Shown here: positions 24,601 through 35,218 of the stretch, piece after piece
Layout of the letters: each line of letters opens with the position of its first letter
Numbering within the stretch: the first letter of the stretch is position 1
Translations under genes and position numbers: made by a program
Notes under the pieces: model-generated
The model's database searches: none
The model's input: the letters and a program-made list of their open reading frames with translations, nothing else
What the model was told of the DNA's origin: nothing
NCBI GenBank assembly: GCA_947247005.1
Contig: OX365959.1
Span: 36,865,097 to 36,929,096, forward strand
DNA length: 64,000 nucleotides
Direction of reading: 5' to 3'
Source of the DNA: Spisula solida
Lineage: Eukaryota; Mollusca; Bivalvia; Venerida; Mactridae

Positions 24601-27600
24601 TACGACCACGACGCGATCGTAAATGTAACTGAATAAAATATATTCTTCAACTACGACATTTTACGATGCTGTTATCAGTACAATAATGAAGCTAATCGAT
24701 TGAATCGCGTGCAAAAAACCGCGAACACGAAAACTCGATCAATTACTGTACCTTTAAAGGTGCTGTCTCACGTATTGGTGTATTGCAAAAAAAGGAAGGA
24801 AACTCTGCGCTATTTTTAAAAGGAAAAATACCGAGTGTGCTAAATCGAATGTTTAAATTGCTTATTTGCCATAAATCTTTCATAAAGCAACTGTCAGTGA
24901 CTTTCTATTACATACATACTTGGTTAGGTAGGAAAATTACGTCATGAAACTTTTTTAGCCCGATTTGTGAGTCAGCACCTTTAAACCATTCATTGTATCG
25001 GCAATAGAATCCGTGGAATCCGTGGTTCTCATGAATGGCCACTTCATAGGTCGTAGATTTCAAAAAAGAGAAGTGAAACAGCTTGGAATGTTTGTTTAGG
25101 CTTTTCTGGGTTGACTTTTATAACTTGGGGACTTGATTACATCGTCTAGTTAATCAACGACGATCTACGAATATTGATCACTTGCGAATAAACTAATCAC
25201 GATTTTATGAGTTTGTAGTAATTGTAAAAGACAATTGGGTTGATGATCGTGATAAAGTGGCGTAGTATTTTGCATGGGCAATGTTTATTGACAGTCCCTA
25301 GAAACTGATCCCATCACAGTTGAATAGACTAGTGCTGTGTCAGTCTTTTTTTTTAATCAGCTGCTTCAGTTGAGTGCTACCTTCCCTGTCAGATTTCGTA
25401 TCATTAGTATCTGTGTGGGAATTAACCTTATAATATATAAATGCAGTCTGATTTATTTCAGAAATGGTCCCTCTTACTCTATCAAACCAAATCACGGCGC
25501 CCTTTGTTGATTTACATCAATGATTGTCTTGTAGATACAGGGATAATGCATTTAGTCGGTATCTGATTCCTAACACCGGGTGTATATTGATTCGAGGAAA
25601 AGCTTTTATTTGTATTATTGTATTAAATCGATGCCTTTAGAATGAAACATAATTTTTAGATATTTAATTTTCTTATATTGTTTATTTTATCGGTTTTCGC
25701 CCACTTTTAAAAACTTTTTTTCAGAACTTACATTCTATATACAATAGCGTTAGTTGACATAACTCGGCTATTTTCCTGGAATTCATTAACCGCAACTGAC
25801 AAATACGATTTTGACTTAATTTTCGAACGGAAACCAGTCTAGTTCCACTCGTGAAACATCGGCTATTTCCGGTTTCTTAGGTCAATAAGGTCATTATTAA
25901 GACCGAGGTGATCGGAATGACTTCTATAAAACTTTTAATGTACGTTTAGCAACTTGAGTACAATTCTGCGAAACCCAACAGGCTAACTCGTCAGGCAGAG
26001 TTCTCTCGAATCTAGACTCTTAGCTGGAGGACTGTGGTCCGAATCCCGGATGGTACGGATTCTTTCTTTCCCAACAAATGACCTCTGGGTCCAGTAAATA
26101 ATAAACACCGATGAACAAGACGTTCAAATGTCTGAGTACGTATGTAACTGAAAAGTTGAATAATTACGTATAAAGTCGCTCGCACAACCATATAAAGTGG
26201 GATATTAACACTCCAATGAAAGAAGAAAAAGAAGAAACCGAAGAAGACTAGTAAGTAGAAAAAGAAGAAGTAGGAGAAGAAGAAGTTGAAGGAGCAGGAG
26301 AATTAGAAGAAGTAGTAGATTAAGACGAAGTAGGAGAGTAGGAAAAAGAAGATGAAGATGTAGAAGAAGAATTAGGAAGAAGTACATGTAGAAGAAGATG
26401 AAGGAAGAAAGAAGGAAGATAAGAAGAAGTAGAAGAAGAAAATAGTAGAACAATTATAAGAAGTTAGAGAAGAATAAGAAAAAGTTGAAGGAGGAGAAAA
26501 CGAAGACTAGCAAGTAGAAGAAGAGGAACAAAAATAAGAAGTAGGAGAAGAAGAAAGAGAAGAAGAAGAATATTAGAATAAGACGAAGTAGGAGAAGAAG
26601 AAGAGTTGGAAGGAGGAGAAAACGAAGCAGAAAAATGATGACTTAACAAACATTCATTCATGCCTACTTAGGTCGGTGTTAGATCTATCTAATTTTAACT
26701 TTGTACAAAATCGGCTCGAAAACGTCGCCTAGGTTAGTCGAGCTTTAGTTCGAATGACAGTTTATGAGACTAAAAGATTATGTTTGTAGCCAAGTATTGA
26801 TCAGGCCTAACAAATGAACATGGATAATTTAAAAGATATATACACAATTTATGTATTCTTATATCACGCTCTTGGAGCCTTTTCCCTAGCCCCAGATTTC
26901 CCGAGTCAGTCGGTCTGCGAGGCGAGTTTTTTTTAAAGTAATTTCAGACATGACTTTATTGGTCTACGGATTTATCTATATTGTTCCATAGAAGTCAAAA
27001 TGTTATCGTAATCAAAGGCAAACACATTGCCTACACTTGTAAAATATGTTCTATTCTACACCTTCATGCATAAAACACACACAAATCATACCAAATATGG
27101 ATTAAAACGCACATATATAAGGATTTAGATAATCCCTATATTGGCGATAAGAAGTATTGTGTTTTAAAACCCTTAAGTCTAACATACTTAGCTGTATTTA
27201 TTTTTCAACTCAATAATTTGTTCCGTTAAACTTTGCAAACAAAATGCTTATACTACGCCAAGCATTTGGCGGTTTAGATAGTTCACCAGAACTAAAAAAG
27301 AAAGTTCATGAGTAGTTAAAAAATCCACCATGGAATTGGGATGTTGAAGGTTTGAATCCCAATACGGTCATTTCAGTGTATAAGCGAGTTAACTTCCGGT
27401 GATCGCAATAAGCCATATAGTGACCGGAAATCACAGATACTTTTGCTCAAAATAAGTAATACAAGTTGAATTATAAAAATTATAGTCTCCCAATAAACAA
27501 AGATAAATGTCAACAAAAACACGTGTAGAAATTAAGTATATAGTATATTTAACGTGTCGGCATTTTGCCTTCATCAGGAAATACATATAAAATGTATTTT

Positions 27601-30600
27601 TTTAGTCTCCCAATATGTCATACAGTGATCAATTTCACCGAATTCATGCCCCTTTGGGATAAACGTTTTTAGTTATATTTTAACTAAACCTGTGCTACGG
27701 TTGTAATGTTAACCATGTTTGTCTTACGGTAAGTGGCGTGCATTATCTTAACGCGTTTTGATTTACTGTTTTGAGAATTGTTTTAATGTTTTCACAAACA
27801 AGTGAACTATTTAACTAGAGCTAATACACGTTCTATACCATTAAATCTCGGCATAATCTTGATAAATCCCATGCAATGTTATTTGTACTCATATCTCTTT
27901 TTATTTATTTTATCAGACGTTATTGGCACATATTTCTTAATTCACCTACTTTATCTTTTATCATTTTAAACTCTATTTCCAACACTGGTATACAGTAAAA
28001 CCCCTTTTAACGACCTACTCTATAATAAGACCTAAATTAGAAAAAAGGCAATATATCCGTACCGTACAACCTCTCTATAGCAACAACCCCTTTGGAAACA
28101 CAAACGTTTGGTTTTTGTGCTGAGGTTGGTTGTTGCTCTGGAGAGGTAACGTTAATAGTAAATAGTCGCTTCTGGAACAATATGAGTATGTTGCCCAAGA
28201 GAGGCTGTTGCTCTATGGAGGGTCATTCTGGAGAGGTTGCATTGTACATGTACATTTGTATCATGACAGTTTTACTCAAACTCAATGTCTAAAACCACCC
28301 TCGTACCAGGGGCGTAGCTTGGTCTTAACAAATGTGTAGGCGGGGACGAGAGTCCGGGGGCATGCTCCCCGGATTGGTTTTTAATTTCTGTATCGTTGCA
28401 TGTGCATTCTAAGTAGTTTTTAGACTAAAAACAAGAGCAATTATTTTGACTCGCACTTGTCATTAAAATGAATGAAATATCACAAAAGTAGAAATCTACG
28501 CTAGCCGGACAAGCGACTCAAAAGTGTTGTCAATGCTATCATATGGGTGTTTGTATTATTGTTTAAATCATGAGGTACGAATTAGAAAAAAAACACTTCA
28601 CTCTTGATATATAACTTGACATTCACGTTTTTAATAAAAACTTTACTTTAACAACACTGTGTGCTGTTGCCGCCACAGAAACGATAAAATTAAAAAATTA
28701 TAACGTCGATGACGTAATAAAAACACGACGTCATGACAACGGCGTCAAAAATGGTTCAGACTCTATTATACGCAGTAGTTTGAAGTCGGAAAAGATTTAT
28801 ACAGGTTATAAGATTACCTGTCCCTTACACAACGTGATTAGTACAGCTACTATCGAGAACGTCTGGAACCAGACTATTAAGAGTATGTTTTGTATTATAA
28901 GGAGCCTGGCCGATGTTTTAGGCCAGAGATTTTTAATTTTTTGTTACTCGGGACATTTTTGAGAAAAAGTCTACAGGAGGAGGGAAAAAATAAAAATAAA
29001 AACTCCCAAAATGTAGATGATGGTGGATTGTAGTCAATGGCGGTCCAATATTGAAAGCAACAATCAACGGTTAGTTCTAACAGCATCTTATAACGAATAC
29101 AGTGCACATGTATCTGTGTCATTGATTAAGAATTTTAAAACATATGTACAGAAATTTAATTACATGTACATTTGTTTAAAAATAAATTTCAGTTAGATAT
29201 GTTTTCAATTATACCTATGGCACAGTGGTAAATGAGAGCACTATACCTACTTATCATAAGTAAAATAGTGAAATACATAATAAAACAAGGTGTATAGTAA
29301 CATTAACATCAAAATATTTGATATAAAAAAATTGTACTATTTTAGATTTCATTTTTTTTTGAAAATGCCAAAAATAGGACAGGAGGGTTCGAGTAACAAA
29401 AAATCAAAGAACTCTGGCCTTATAAGTGGTCAAAACATACTCCTCACTCAAAGAGCCACATTCTGACCACCTCGGCCTTTATGCATTGCAATAGTGTATT
29501 TACAAACGGAAATGGCCGAGCTTTCACGATTTGATTTAGCAACTTTGAATTAAACAGACACCAACATTCCTTATGTATTGAACTGGAAGTGACTCTTCCG
29601 AATAACGTAACATTTACAAAGTATACAATACAAGTATGTGAAATCGAAATGTATAGTTGACATAGGAAATACTCGTTATAGGCTTAAATGTCGTTAAAGA
29701 CTTATTTTCATTGTTAACCTGTCGTTAAATACCCAACACCAATATTTGTCTCACTTTTCATTGTGAAAGAATATAGATATGTAAATACACGGGGTGGTAC
29801 TGGATAGGTCTGTACACAGCCAGGTGTTATAAACAATTCAATTCTCTTTGTCCATTGACATAAATAGTGAATATACATGTTTAAAACAAGGAAAACTTTA
29901 TGAAGTTGTTTTTATCATGTCAAATTTAAGCCGTTGTTAAACCTTTTTCGACCATAATAAAATATATAAAAAAATGTATCAGCCATATTCGGTGCCGTTT
30001 AACCTAATTAAGTTCCGTGTGGATTATCATTTAATTTCAACCAGTGCTGACTTGTTTTATCGCATGCAATTGACAAACTTCTTTGCAATCAAATAATATG
30101 ACCATACGTAGCCCAATGTCATGAAAACAAATAATTTTTGTATGTCCAAAATGAAAAATCGGGCTCGAAATCGTCCGGGTATTATAAAGTTTCCTACTAG
30201 GGGTCTGATCGCAATTTTGTTCGCAAATGAATTACAGTGTACGCCTAATTACATATCTGATATGGACTATACTTATGACTGAAGGCCTTCCCAAATTCAT
30301 TACACGAAAGATACATTATTGAATGCAAAAATGCTATCTTTAATGGTGTAGACAAAATATAGCTGTTCGGACAATCATGTATTTAACTATTATTGTCACC
30401 CACACTTTTACATACACCGCATACACCACACTTTCTTTAGAACGACCTCCTCTTGAGCATCAAAAGTTCTTCATCCACCATCTATAAACCAAATCACTGT
30501 ACTACTTATTGGGATACTGTGCAATTCAACTTGTATGACTTATTGTGATTGAAACATCAAGTGATTTCCTATCACTGTACGACTTATTGCAAGACTATAA

Positions 30601-32541
30601 TTCAACGTGTACTCCTTATTGCGATAACCGGAAGTTGACTCGTTTATACACTATGTCATCACCACATGCAAATTGTAAGTTACTGTATGAATTCAGTATC
30701 AGTGTTAGCTCTTTTCTGTTTTGTGGAACACTGGGGACGTAAGCTTAAGACAGGCTCTGGTGAAGGCCATTTGCTGCGGCCCTCCTACATGCAACTCGGA
30801 GGCCTAGTAGGAGCCTATTATGAACTCTTAATCAAGTAAGTTCTTGAGCAGCCACCTCACCAGCATATAGCAACAATTCTCGATTCTATGTTCTGGGGCA
30901 ACTGGCATTCTACATTCACATTCTATGTTGTTTTACGTACGAGCTATGTTTACATTCAGGCGTAATCCTAACCCCACCGTGGGTTACTCTCTTACGATTG
31001 TTGTGAATAAGGTTTTTCATGATATAAAACAGTGATTTTCTACCAATTCTCCAACTTTCAATACAGTTAAACATCTTTTTATACGATCTTTAAAAACGCC
31101 TGCAAGTGAGGGTATATGGAACCTTTGCTGCATTTTATTTTGGTCAGTTTTGTGATGATCTAAAATGTCTTGTCAGAGCGGTTGTGAATATATTCCAAGA
31201 CATCCGTTCCAAGGGATGTAGCGTAAGCTATCTCCCATGTGAAACATGAATATCGCTAATGCTTAACATACAGGGTATCCCAGAATATGACGTGTTACCA
31301 TTGCAACCGAATGTCATTAGAAATGCTTGATCTTATATGGCATTGTCATATATCAGCGGAAAGCTAACAATTCAAGGTTTTATTCAGTGTATAACATGAC
31401 AATATTACTAGTATTATACATGACATTGTATGTACGTAGCTTATACTTATACTAGTATTATACATGTATGTATGTAGCTTATACTTATACTAGTATTATA
31501 CATGTACGTATGTAGCTTATACTTATACTAGTATTATACATGTACGTATGTAGCTTATACTTATACTTGTATTATACATGTACGTATGTAGCTTATACTT
31601 ATACTTGTATTATACATGTATGTATGTATGTAGCTTATACTTATACTAGTATTATACATGACATTGTATGTATGTAGCTTATACTTATACTAGTATTATA
31701 CATGTATGTATGTAGCTTATACTTATACTAGTATTATACATGTATGTATGTAGCTTATACTTATACTAGTATTATACATGTATGTATGTAGCTTATACTT
31801 ATACTAGTAAGATACATATATGTATGTAGTTATACTTATACTTAAATTCGTGTTGGGTCAAATTGTACGCCTTACCCGTTATAGTGCCTCGTATAATATA
31901 TTTGAATTACACAGTCATTTAATATACTTGTCAAAACCAATTGTTATCGCAATAATAGAGAGAATAGACAAAATCAATGTTGGGCTAACAATCTACAAAC
32001 AAAATCTACCAAATGGAAAACATAACATTTTCCCAGTGAATAGAATATATACCTATTTATGGAATAACGTTTTTTATCCAGCCCACTTTTATCGAACAGT
32101 TTTATTTGCCAACAATTATCTTTGGTTACAATCAATTGACAGTCAACTGGTTGCAGGCATATAAACGGGCAAAGAAATTATAGTTTGTATCAAATTACTT
32201 AAATCAATAAGCGAACGTGTGTGTTGGTGAATATCTAATTTCAAAAATGGATATTTATACGTTCTTTTTTCAACCAGACATTTAAATAAATTCTACACAT
32301 TACGTGATATATTTTAAATCTTAAACCAAAAACAATTTATAACTAGATCTACTAGTAGGCCTTGAATGACGAATATAATATCCATTTGAAAATACGGAGC
32401 TTACATTTAAGAGTAAGCGTAACGTTATAAATACAATAAATAAAAAATAAAATATAAGATTAGTAATAAATAAACTTACCCTGGGGTATGATAAGGGTCC
32501 GGGGTCATTAAAATACTTTTGCCATTCTTGGGCAAAGGCAT
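9655..32541 (-). CDS. CIMIP2B: Ciliary microtubule inner protein 2B (FAM166B)
   Basis: Six exons on the minus strand: 32541-32480, 18848-18613, 18282-18107, 15077-14939, 11407-11186 and 9740-9655. All have AG/GT borders and consistent phases; together they are 921 nt, giving 306 residues and a stop. The start is MPLPKNGKSILMTPDPYHTP. Four copies of the family's G-Y-x-G-F/H-x-P block are spread along it: GYGGFCPQF (21-29), PGYTGFIPRSEHFFG (from 96), SGYTGFVPRARPRLG (from 204) and PHYTGHIPGQKFRYG (from about 271), ending in GETFGHSTENA. The order and spacing match FAM166B, including the DMKRFMSGYTGFVP block. Known role: a protein on the lumenal face of axonemal doublet microtubules, expected in ciliated cells and sperm. 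The second intron position in the gene is a 13.6-kb intron full of transposons. Human CIMIP2B is of similar length. Confidence 0.9.
9757..10012. repeat. 17-bp minisatellite next to a splice acceptor
   Basis: About 15 copies of AGGTCAATGAAAGACAG with variants (GGAAGGCAA, GGAAGGTAA). It begins about 15 bases from the acceptor of the last CIMIP2B exon (exon start 9740, minus strand). Read on the gene strand it is a run of CTTTCATTGACCTCTGT units that supplies the pyrimidine-rich branch region. Confidence 0.88.
10270..10510. mobile_element. MITE, family M6, copy b
   Basis: TGGCTTAGAATGTGAA at the left is mirrored by ACCTTCTCATTCTAAGTCAG at the right. The interior AAGAAGCGCCTTGTGATGCA is shared with copies a, c and d. 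It lies in the last CIMIP2B intron. Confidence 0.65.
10590..10850 (-). mobile_element. SINE, family S2, copy with tRNA-like head
   Basis: On the minus strand GGCACAGTGGTCGAGTGGTA (A box region) and CCTAGTTCAAATCTCGGCC (B box region) lead into a body with TAGCACTGATACACG, AAAGAACCAAGG and GTCTATTCGGAA. It is homologous to 1050-780. A tRNA-derived pol III SINE, not a functional tRNA. Confidence 0.7.
10907..11130. mobile_element. Short element with TATACCCCCGC termini
   Basis: TATACCCCCGCACAACAAG at the left is mirrored by GGCGGGGGTATA at the right. A CTGTCTGTCCGTAGACGC segment is internal. It is intronic in CIMIP2B. Confidence 0.6.
11455..11868 (-). mobile_element. SINE, family S1, full copy
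   Basis: The minus-strand head GCAGATTTAGCTCAGTGGTA is followed by CTGGACTGTCAATTCAG, an anticodon arm resembling tRNA-Asp(GTC). The body and tail are the same as at 43222-43640. It lies in the CIMIP2B intron, 50 bases upstream of exon 11407-11186. Confidence 0.78.
11950..12750 (+). mobile_element. Dispersed repeat D1, split by a TA-flanked element
   Basis: GCTTGGACATGGGCGGATCA, then TTGTTGGGCATTGTGCCTTG, then, after an insertion, TTTCCGTGCTTGGCTGGTTA and GTGCTGCCTTCCCTGTCTGA. The same blocks occur at 35130-35218, 38863-38932, partly at 25350-25400, and on the minus strand at 39797-39950 and 41118-41545. I do not recognise its class. Confidence 0.6.
12089..12684. mobile_element. Tc1/mariner-like MITE nested in D1
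   Basis: TGAGCCAGTCTCCAGGAAAA is mirrored by TTTTCCTGGAGACTGGCTCA; TA duplicated at 12087-12088 and 12685-12686. The two halves of D1 continue on each side, which fixes the insertion boundaries. Confidence 0.8.
13067..13215. mobile_element. Fold-back element
   Basis: Arms of about 50 bases: GGATATTACATGAGTGTC, TTCCATATTGAATTTATT and AAACGAGTTGAATAAA are mirrored by TTTCAACGAGTTTAATAAAT and so on to TACATTTGTGA. The centre is a short G/C-rich loop. Confidence 0.6.
13420..14530. other. Intronic stretch without recognised features
   Basis: CIMIP2B intron. It contains a run of CTATTGC-type near-repeats (13600-13690, 13900-13970) and nothing coding that I can support. Confidence 0.4.
14531..14864. 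mobile_element. hAT-like MITE
   Basis: CAGGCGCGTAGCTA is mirrored by TAGCTACGCCCCTG. GCGAC flanks both ends, a possible 5-bp target duplication. It lies 75 bases from CIMIP2B exon 15077-14939. Confidence 0.65.
15107..15313. mobile_element. MITE, family M9
   Basis: ATAGTCCAGTCAGGGTA at the left and ATCCTAACTGGACTGTA at the right. The interior CCAATTATAAAGGCTTA and CAGACAATGGTTGT are shared with 60698-60898. It sits 30 bases upstream of CIMIP2B exon 15077-14939. Confidence 0.6.
15588..16235 (-). mobile_element. TTAA-flanked MITE, family M4, copy a (with insert)
   Basis: AGCCACATTA to TAATGTGGCT between TTAA 15584-15587 and TTAA 16236-16239. Other copies: 20674-21069, 43014-43857, 45254-45653 and 58318-58705. 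It is about 250 bases longer than the 400-bp copy at 45254 because unrelated DNA interrupts it at about 15806-16060. Confidence 0.75.
16455..16612. mobile_element. Short inverted-repeat element
   Basis: CACAGATAACTGTATCATTG and AAAGAGTAAAAAG are mirrored by CTTTTTACTGTTTATCAA and TTACCTGTGG. Termini are shared with 1812-2536. Confidence 0.55.
17935..18092. mobile_element. M7-like MITE fragment beside a splice donor
   Basis: CTACTGTAAAATCAAAATGT at the left and CGCGAAAATTAATG at the right. It ends about 15 bases from the donor of CIMIP2B exon 18282-18107. Confidence 0.45.
18849..20030. other. Start of the 13.6-kb CIMIP2B intron, no recognised feature
   Basis: AT-rich sequence. A G-rich GGGAAGGGACC stretch occurs near 19440. 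Nothing coding is supported. Confidence 0.4.
20031..20330. mobile_element. pogo-like MITE
   Basis: CAGTACAACCTCT at the left after a TA; right end AATGTTGCATTGTACT. The interior holds two near-copies of GGAGAGGTAAATTTTAAAG about 120 bases apart. Similar CAACCTCT termini occur at 28072-28248 and 2966-3946. Confidence 0.55.
20632..21549. mobile_element. Tc1-like element with nested M4 MITE
   Basis: CAGTGCCAACCAAAAATAAG is mirrored by CTTATTTTTGGTGGACACTG; TA duplicated at 20630-20631 and 21550-21551. An M4 MITE (5' truncated) is nested at about 20674-21069 with TTAA at its right end. The remaining interior has no transposase frame. Confidence 0.78.
21342..21512. repeat. 37-bp tandem repeat followed by a run of 22 G
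   Basis: Four copies built on AACTGTTCTGCAATCGTG, TCATTACAG and ATGAAAATAA, then 22 consecutive G at 21491-21512. Both lie inside the Tc1-like element. Confidence 0.85.
22018..22262. mobile_element. MITE, family M6, copy c
   Basis: TCGCTGGCTTAGAATTGGAA is mirrored by TTCTTATTCATTTAGCCAGC; the interior GCGCTTCTTATGAGCC is shared with copies a, b and d. Confidence 0.7.
22380..22598. mobile_element. MITE, family M7
   Basis: TTTTCGTGGGTATCCAATTT, ATTCGTGGGGATTAGATTTC, GGAAATCAACGAAAATTTAA and a TTTTACAGTG end. It is collinear with 9205-9390. Confidence 0.6.
22689..22955. mobile_element. hAT-like MITE
   Basis: CAGTGCTGGTATTCACAAAG is mirrored by CTTTGTGAATACCAGCCCTG. Length 267 bp. No clear target duplication is visible. 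Confidence 0.6.
22956..24757. other. Intronic stretch without recognised features
   Basis: CIMIP2B intron. The segment at 22985-23160 is similar to 60960-61085 (ACAGTGACACTG, TTTTGGAATAT, TTTTGAAATGATA), so it is a dispersed repeat. Nothing else can be supported. Confidence 0.4.
24758..24980 (+). mobile_element. TTAA-flanked MITE, family M5, deleted copy c
   Basis: TTAA at 24754-24757 and 24981-24984; termini AGGTGCTGTCTCA and TGAGTCAGCACCT. It lacks the central about 300 bases of copies a and b. Confidence 0.7.
26216..26640. repeat. Purine-rich GAA/GAG tract
   Basis: Imperfect GAAGAAGAAG / GTAGGAGAAG sequence, nearly pyrimidine-free on the + strand. It gives false Leu/Ser-rich reading frames on the minus strand. 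Confidence 0.85.
26641..28071. other. Intronic stretch without recognised features
   Basis: CIMIP2B intron. CAGTAAAACCCCTTTTAACG near 27994 resembles a transposon end. No gene can be supported. Confidence 0.35.
28072..28248. mobile_element. pogo-like MITE
   Basis: CGTACAACCTCTCTATAGCA at the left; GGAGAGGTTGCATTGTAC at the right. It is related to 20031-20330. Confidence 0.5.
28881..29443. mobile_element. Inverted-repeat element
   Basis: GAGTATGTTTTGTATTATAA and, further in, TGGCC and TTTTTTGTTACTCG are mirrored by CGAGTAACAAAAAATC, GGCCTTATAAGTGG and CAAAACATACTC. Length about 560 bp. Preceded at 28700-28750 by a GACGTCATGACAACGGCGTC segment also seen near 17765. Confidence 0.55.
29444..31406. 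other. Intronic stretch without recognised features
   Basis: CIMIP2B intron. A short ACCGGAAGTTGACTCGTTTA segment at about 30629 recurs in reverse at about 61897. Nothing coding is supported. Confidence 0.35.
31407..31844. repeat. 38-bp minisatellite, about 11 copies
   Basis: Unit built from TATGTAGCTTATACTTATAC, TAGTATTATA and CATGTA/CATGACATTG variants. It is AT-rich and partly self-complementary. It lies about 640 bases 3' of the first CIMIP2B exon, in the intron. Confidence 0.9.
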
Positions 32542-33230
32542 TTTGAACAATATTCCTTGCTACTTAAATGTTTACAAAAGAGATAAATGTCCAATATCAA
32601 AATACACCCGACCGATTTCACTCTCCGTTGGCACTAATAGCGATAAGCGATTACCGTAGTTAAGGGATTTGTTTGTTACGTCATCAATATTTGTGCACAA
32701 TAGTACGCACGTTTCCAGCGTCTTACAGAACGACGTTCGATTATTAATGGCGACTTAACGTCGCGGAATTAATTGATTTAATTAAACATTGTGTGTGGTT
32801 TATTAATTAAAAATACCGAAACTGTGTCTTTTAGATTATTTAAGTTTTTAGTTGAAGTGTTTTAGAAATATTTAATTAGCGGCGTATATCATGATCAAGT
32901 ATAGACGCATTAAATTTTATCCATATTATTAGGAATTGCAAGTCTTTGATGAAATAACATTTAATTTAACTTTATTAAACTCATTTTATTGGTTTTAAAT
33001 GAATAAGGACGAAGGTGGGGTTCCTCTTAAATTTATAAAAGAATGTAACAATTCGGCCACATCCCTCAGCAAACCCCCCACCATCAAATTAAAATACATA
33101 ATCTCGCGAGAGAAATCGCAGAGCAGGCGTTCTTCGAGCTGGTTCCAACAAAGGCTAGGAGGGTTGTCCGGATCAGCCTATAGTGGTGCCAATATACCCA
33201 CGTTTAATGCTAACTACGTTTATGTTTAAA

Positions 33231-33259
33231 GACCGGGGTTGGGTCCGGAACCCCCGGTC
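33231..33259. other. Strong GC hairpin
   Basis: GACCGGGGTT and AACCCCCGGTC form a 10-11 bp stem around GGGTCCGG in otherwise AT-rich DNA. It begins right after the stop of a 76-codon + frame (32999-33229) that I do not recognise. Function unknown. Confidence 0.5.
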
Positions 33260-33588
33260 CGCAATGAAAGTACAACGCATCTCTGAGTTTTTTTTCAGGT
33301 TTGAAATATATTCATGCATAAAGGTCAGGATCACGTAAATTCTCCATGTTATAGTAATCCCGAAACACCGCTTCCCAGTTCAAAGAGTTTGTTTTATTTT
33401 CACTGTTGCCGAAACGGAATTGAAGACCAGCATAATGCTCGGTCGGATTTCGGAATACACGACACCGAGATTAGTTTCATCCATGCGTTTTAGTGGTTTT
33501 CAGTTCCGTCATACAGTCCAGAGGTACAGTCCAGGGAATGTGACACGACTCTCGACCTTCTATTAGCATAATTTAACAGCTGATACAT

Positions 33589-33740
33589 TAGGCCTTTTCC
33601 ACTGGGCTGTTTCGTGTATCAGGTTACAGTCTGGTTTCCGTTCTGATTTTACAGTAGTATTACTGTAGTAGTGCTGTAATTGTGAGGATGGGAACCAGAC
33701 TGTAACCTGCTTCACAAAACAGCCCAGTGGAAAAGGCCTA
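33589..33740. mobile_element. 152-bp palindromic MITE
   Basis: TAGGCCTTTTCCACTGGGCT at 33589 is mirrored by AGCCCAGTGGAAAAGGCCTA ending at 33740. The arms continue through GGTTACAGTCTGG for about 50 bases each. Confidence 0.85.
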
Positions 33741-33897
33741 TGGTCTATATTTATAACCCCGGTTGTATGTTTTCATAAGCGGGAAGTATCACGAAGACGC
33801 TGGAGGTGTTCTACAAACACAAATCTGTCTGAAGGACCGAATATTGCACGATTTGCTCGCGGACATTTATATATTCAATGCAAGAACCTTGTAATAT

Positions 33898-34508
33898 ATT
33901 TAAGAAATAAAAATCTGTTCGCGCACGAGTGATTTAATTTTCCGCATCCATACGAGTGCCCGTGTTTTATTCACCGACAATATACAAGAACATAGTTTTT
34001 ATTTCGATTCTAAATACGATAATATCCCGCACTATTTAACTGCGCGCATTCCATTTTCACCCATTTGACATTGAACATAATTCCACGCTGAAATTGAGTG
34101 GCTTATTAGAAGGTACAATTACCTCCCTCGTTAATGAAAACGACCTTCGTAATTTTCTGAAGGAAATACCACATTTTAAACATTGAAACAATTTTAATAA
34201 CTCGAGTATATGGTATCTATTTCATAAAATGAAAAATATAAATGAATTGATTATCAGAAGCTTTAATAAAACTTGGTTTCTAGAGAATATTGGAGTTTCT
34301 AAAAATAAATGCGCCATAGCTGTAGCACTGGATTCTCGTGCAACTCGCCTTGTCATCGTGACATACGTTCATTCATTCATAAATATGTCACGTGATACTG
34401 GGCGTAAATAGAAACAGCCAATTTGATAGGTATGTTTTATGGGGGTAATAATACATTGTTAGGTCCGCTCTATATTTAATGGATTAATCCGCAGATCGTG
34501 TTAGAATC
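33898..34508. mobile_element. Repeat F1, copy a
   Basis: Begins TTAAGAAATAAAAATCTGTT, ends GGATCGTGTTAGAAT-like. It is nearly identical over about 600 bases to 51312-52003. It has only one arm of the palindrome found in the other copy. No coding frame. Confidence 0.8.
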
Positions 34509-34603
34509 ATGCATAAAGGTCATGGTAATGTCGAATTTTCCGTGCTATAGCAATATACAAACTGCTGTACAAACCTTTGACATAACTGAGAAGCGGTGTA
34601 TCA

Positions 34604-34850
34604 CCTCCTCGATAGCCTAGTGGTAGAGTGTCCGCTTCGAGTACAGGATATATCGGGTTCGATTCCAGACCGTGTCATAGACCTACCAAAGCCGAAATAA
34701 AAATGGTACCAGAAATTCTTTTGCTAGACGCTCAGCATAAACGGGAAACTGGCTTCTCTTCTCTCATACCCTAGTGGCGATGGATAACGTCAGGACTGCG
34801 GTGTCGAAAATGATTAATATAAGTTGGAAAAACTTGTTTTACAATCAACC
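34604..34850 (+). mobile_element. SINE, family S3, full copy
   Basis: The head CCTCCTCGATAGCCTAGTGG and GGGTTCGATTCC (B box) resemble a tRNA, followed by CTTCTCTTCTCTCATACCC and a TAATATAAGTTGG tail. Other copies: 42481-42238, 42581-42825, and the split one at 54397-53340. Confidence 0.75.
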
Positions 34851-35129
34851 GAAAATAAATTAGTATAAATTTAATGTTGTATGTATGTGTTACTACCGTG
34901 TTATGACGAACAGAACTGAGCTGTCGTTCACCTTGAACTCCTTCCAAGGGTATGCTGGCTTTTAGACTAAACTTGGTCTTTCAGCGGTAAAGTTCATTTT
35001 CTCGTTCAGTTGGGTAATAATAATAAAAAACTAATAATAATAATAAAAAAAAATATCTTTATTTAAAGAAGATGACCCATTAAGAGTATAAAATTTTACA
35101 AAATGATTACATGTATATCTTTATTGTTG

Positions 35130-35218
35130 GGTATTGTGCCATGTAATTGTTGCATGTGATGTTTTTATGTTTTCTGTGCTCGGCTGTTTAAGTTGAGTGC
35201 TGCCTTCCCTGTCTGATT
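35130..35218 (+). mobile_element. Dispersed repeat D1 fragment
   Basis: TTGTTGGGTATTGTGCC, TTTCTGTGCTCGGCTG and GTGCTGCCTTCCCTGTCTGA. It sits immediately upstream of the acceptor of the 35242 exon and contributes pyrimidine-rich sequence to it. Confidence 0.6.

Noticed and set aside
26205..26661. Two Leu- and Ser-rich frames on -
   Set aside because: They come from the GAA/GAG purine tract; composition alone keeps them open.
34604..34680. tRNA gene with TTCG-type anticodon loop
   Set aside because: Same reason: it continues into the S3 SINE body, present in four copies in the window.
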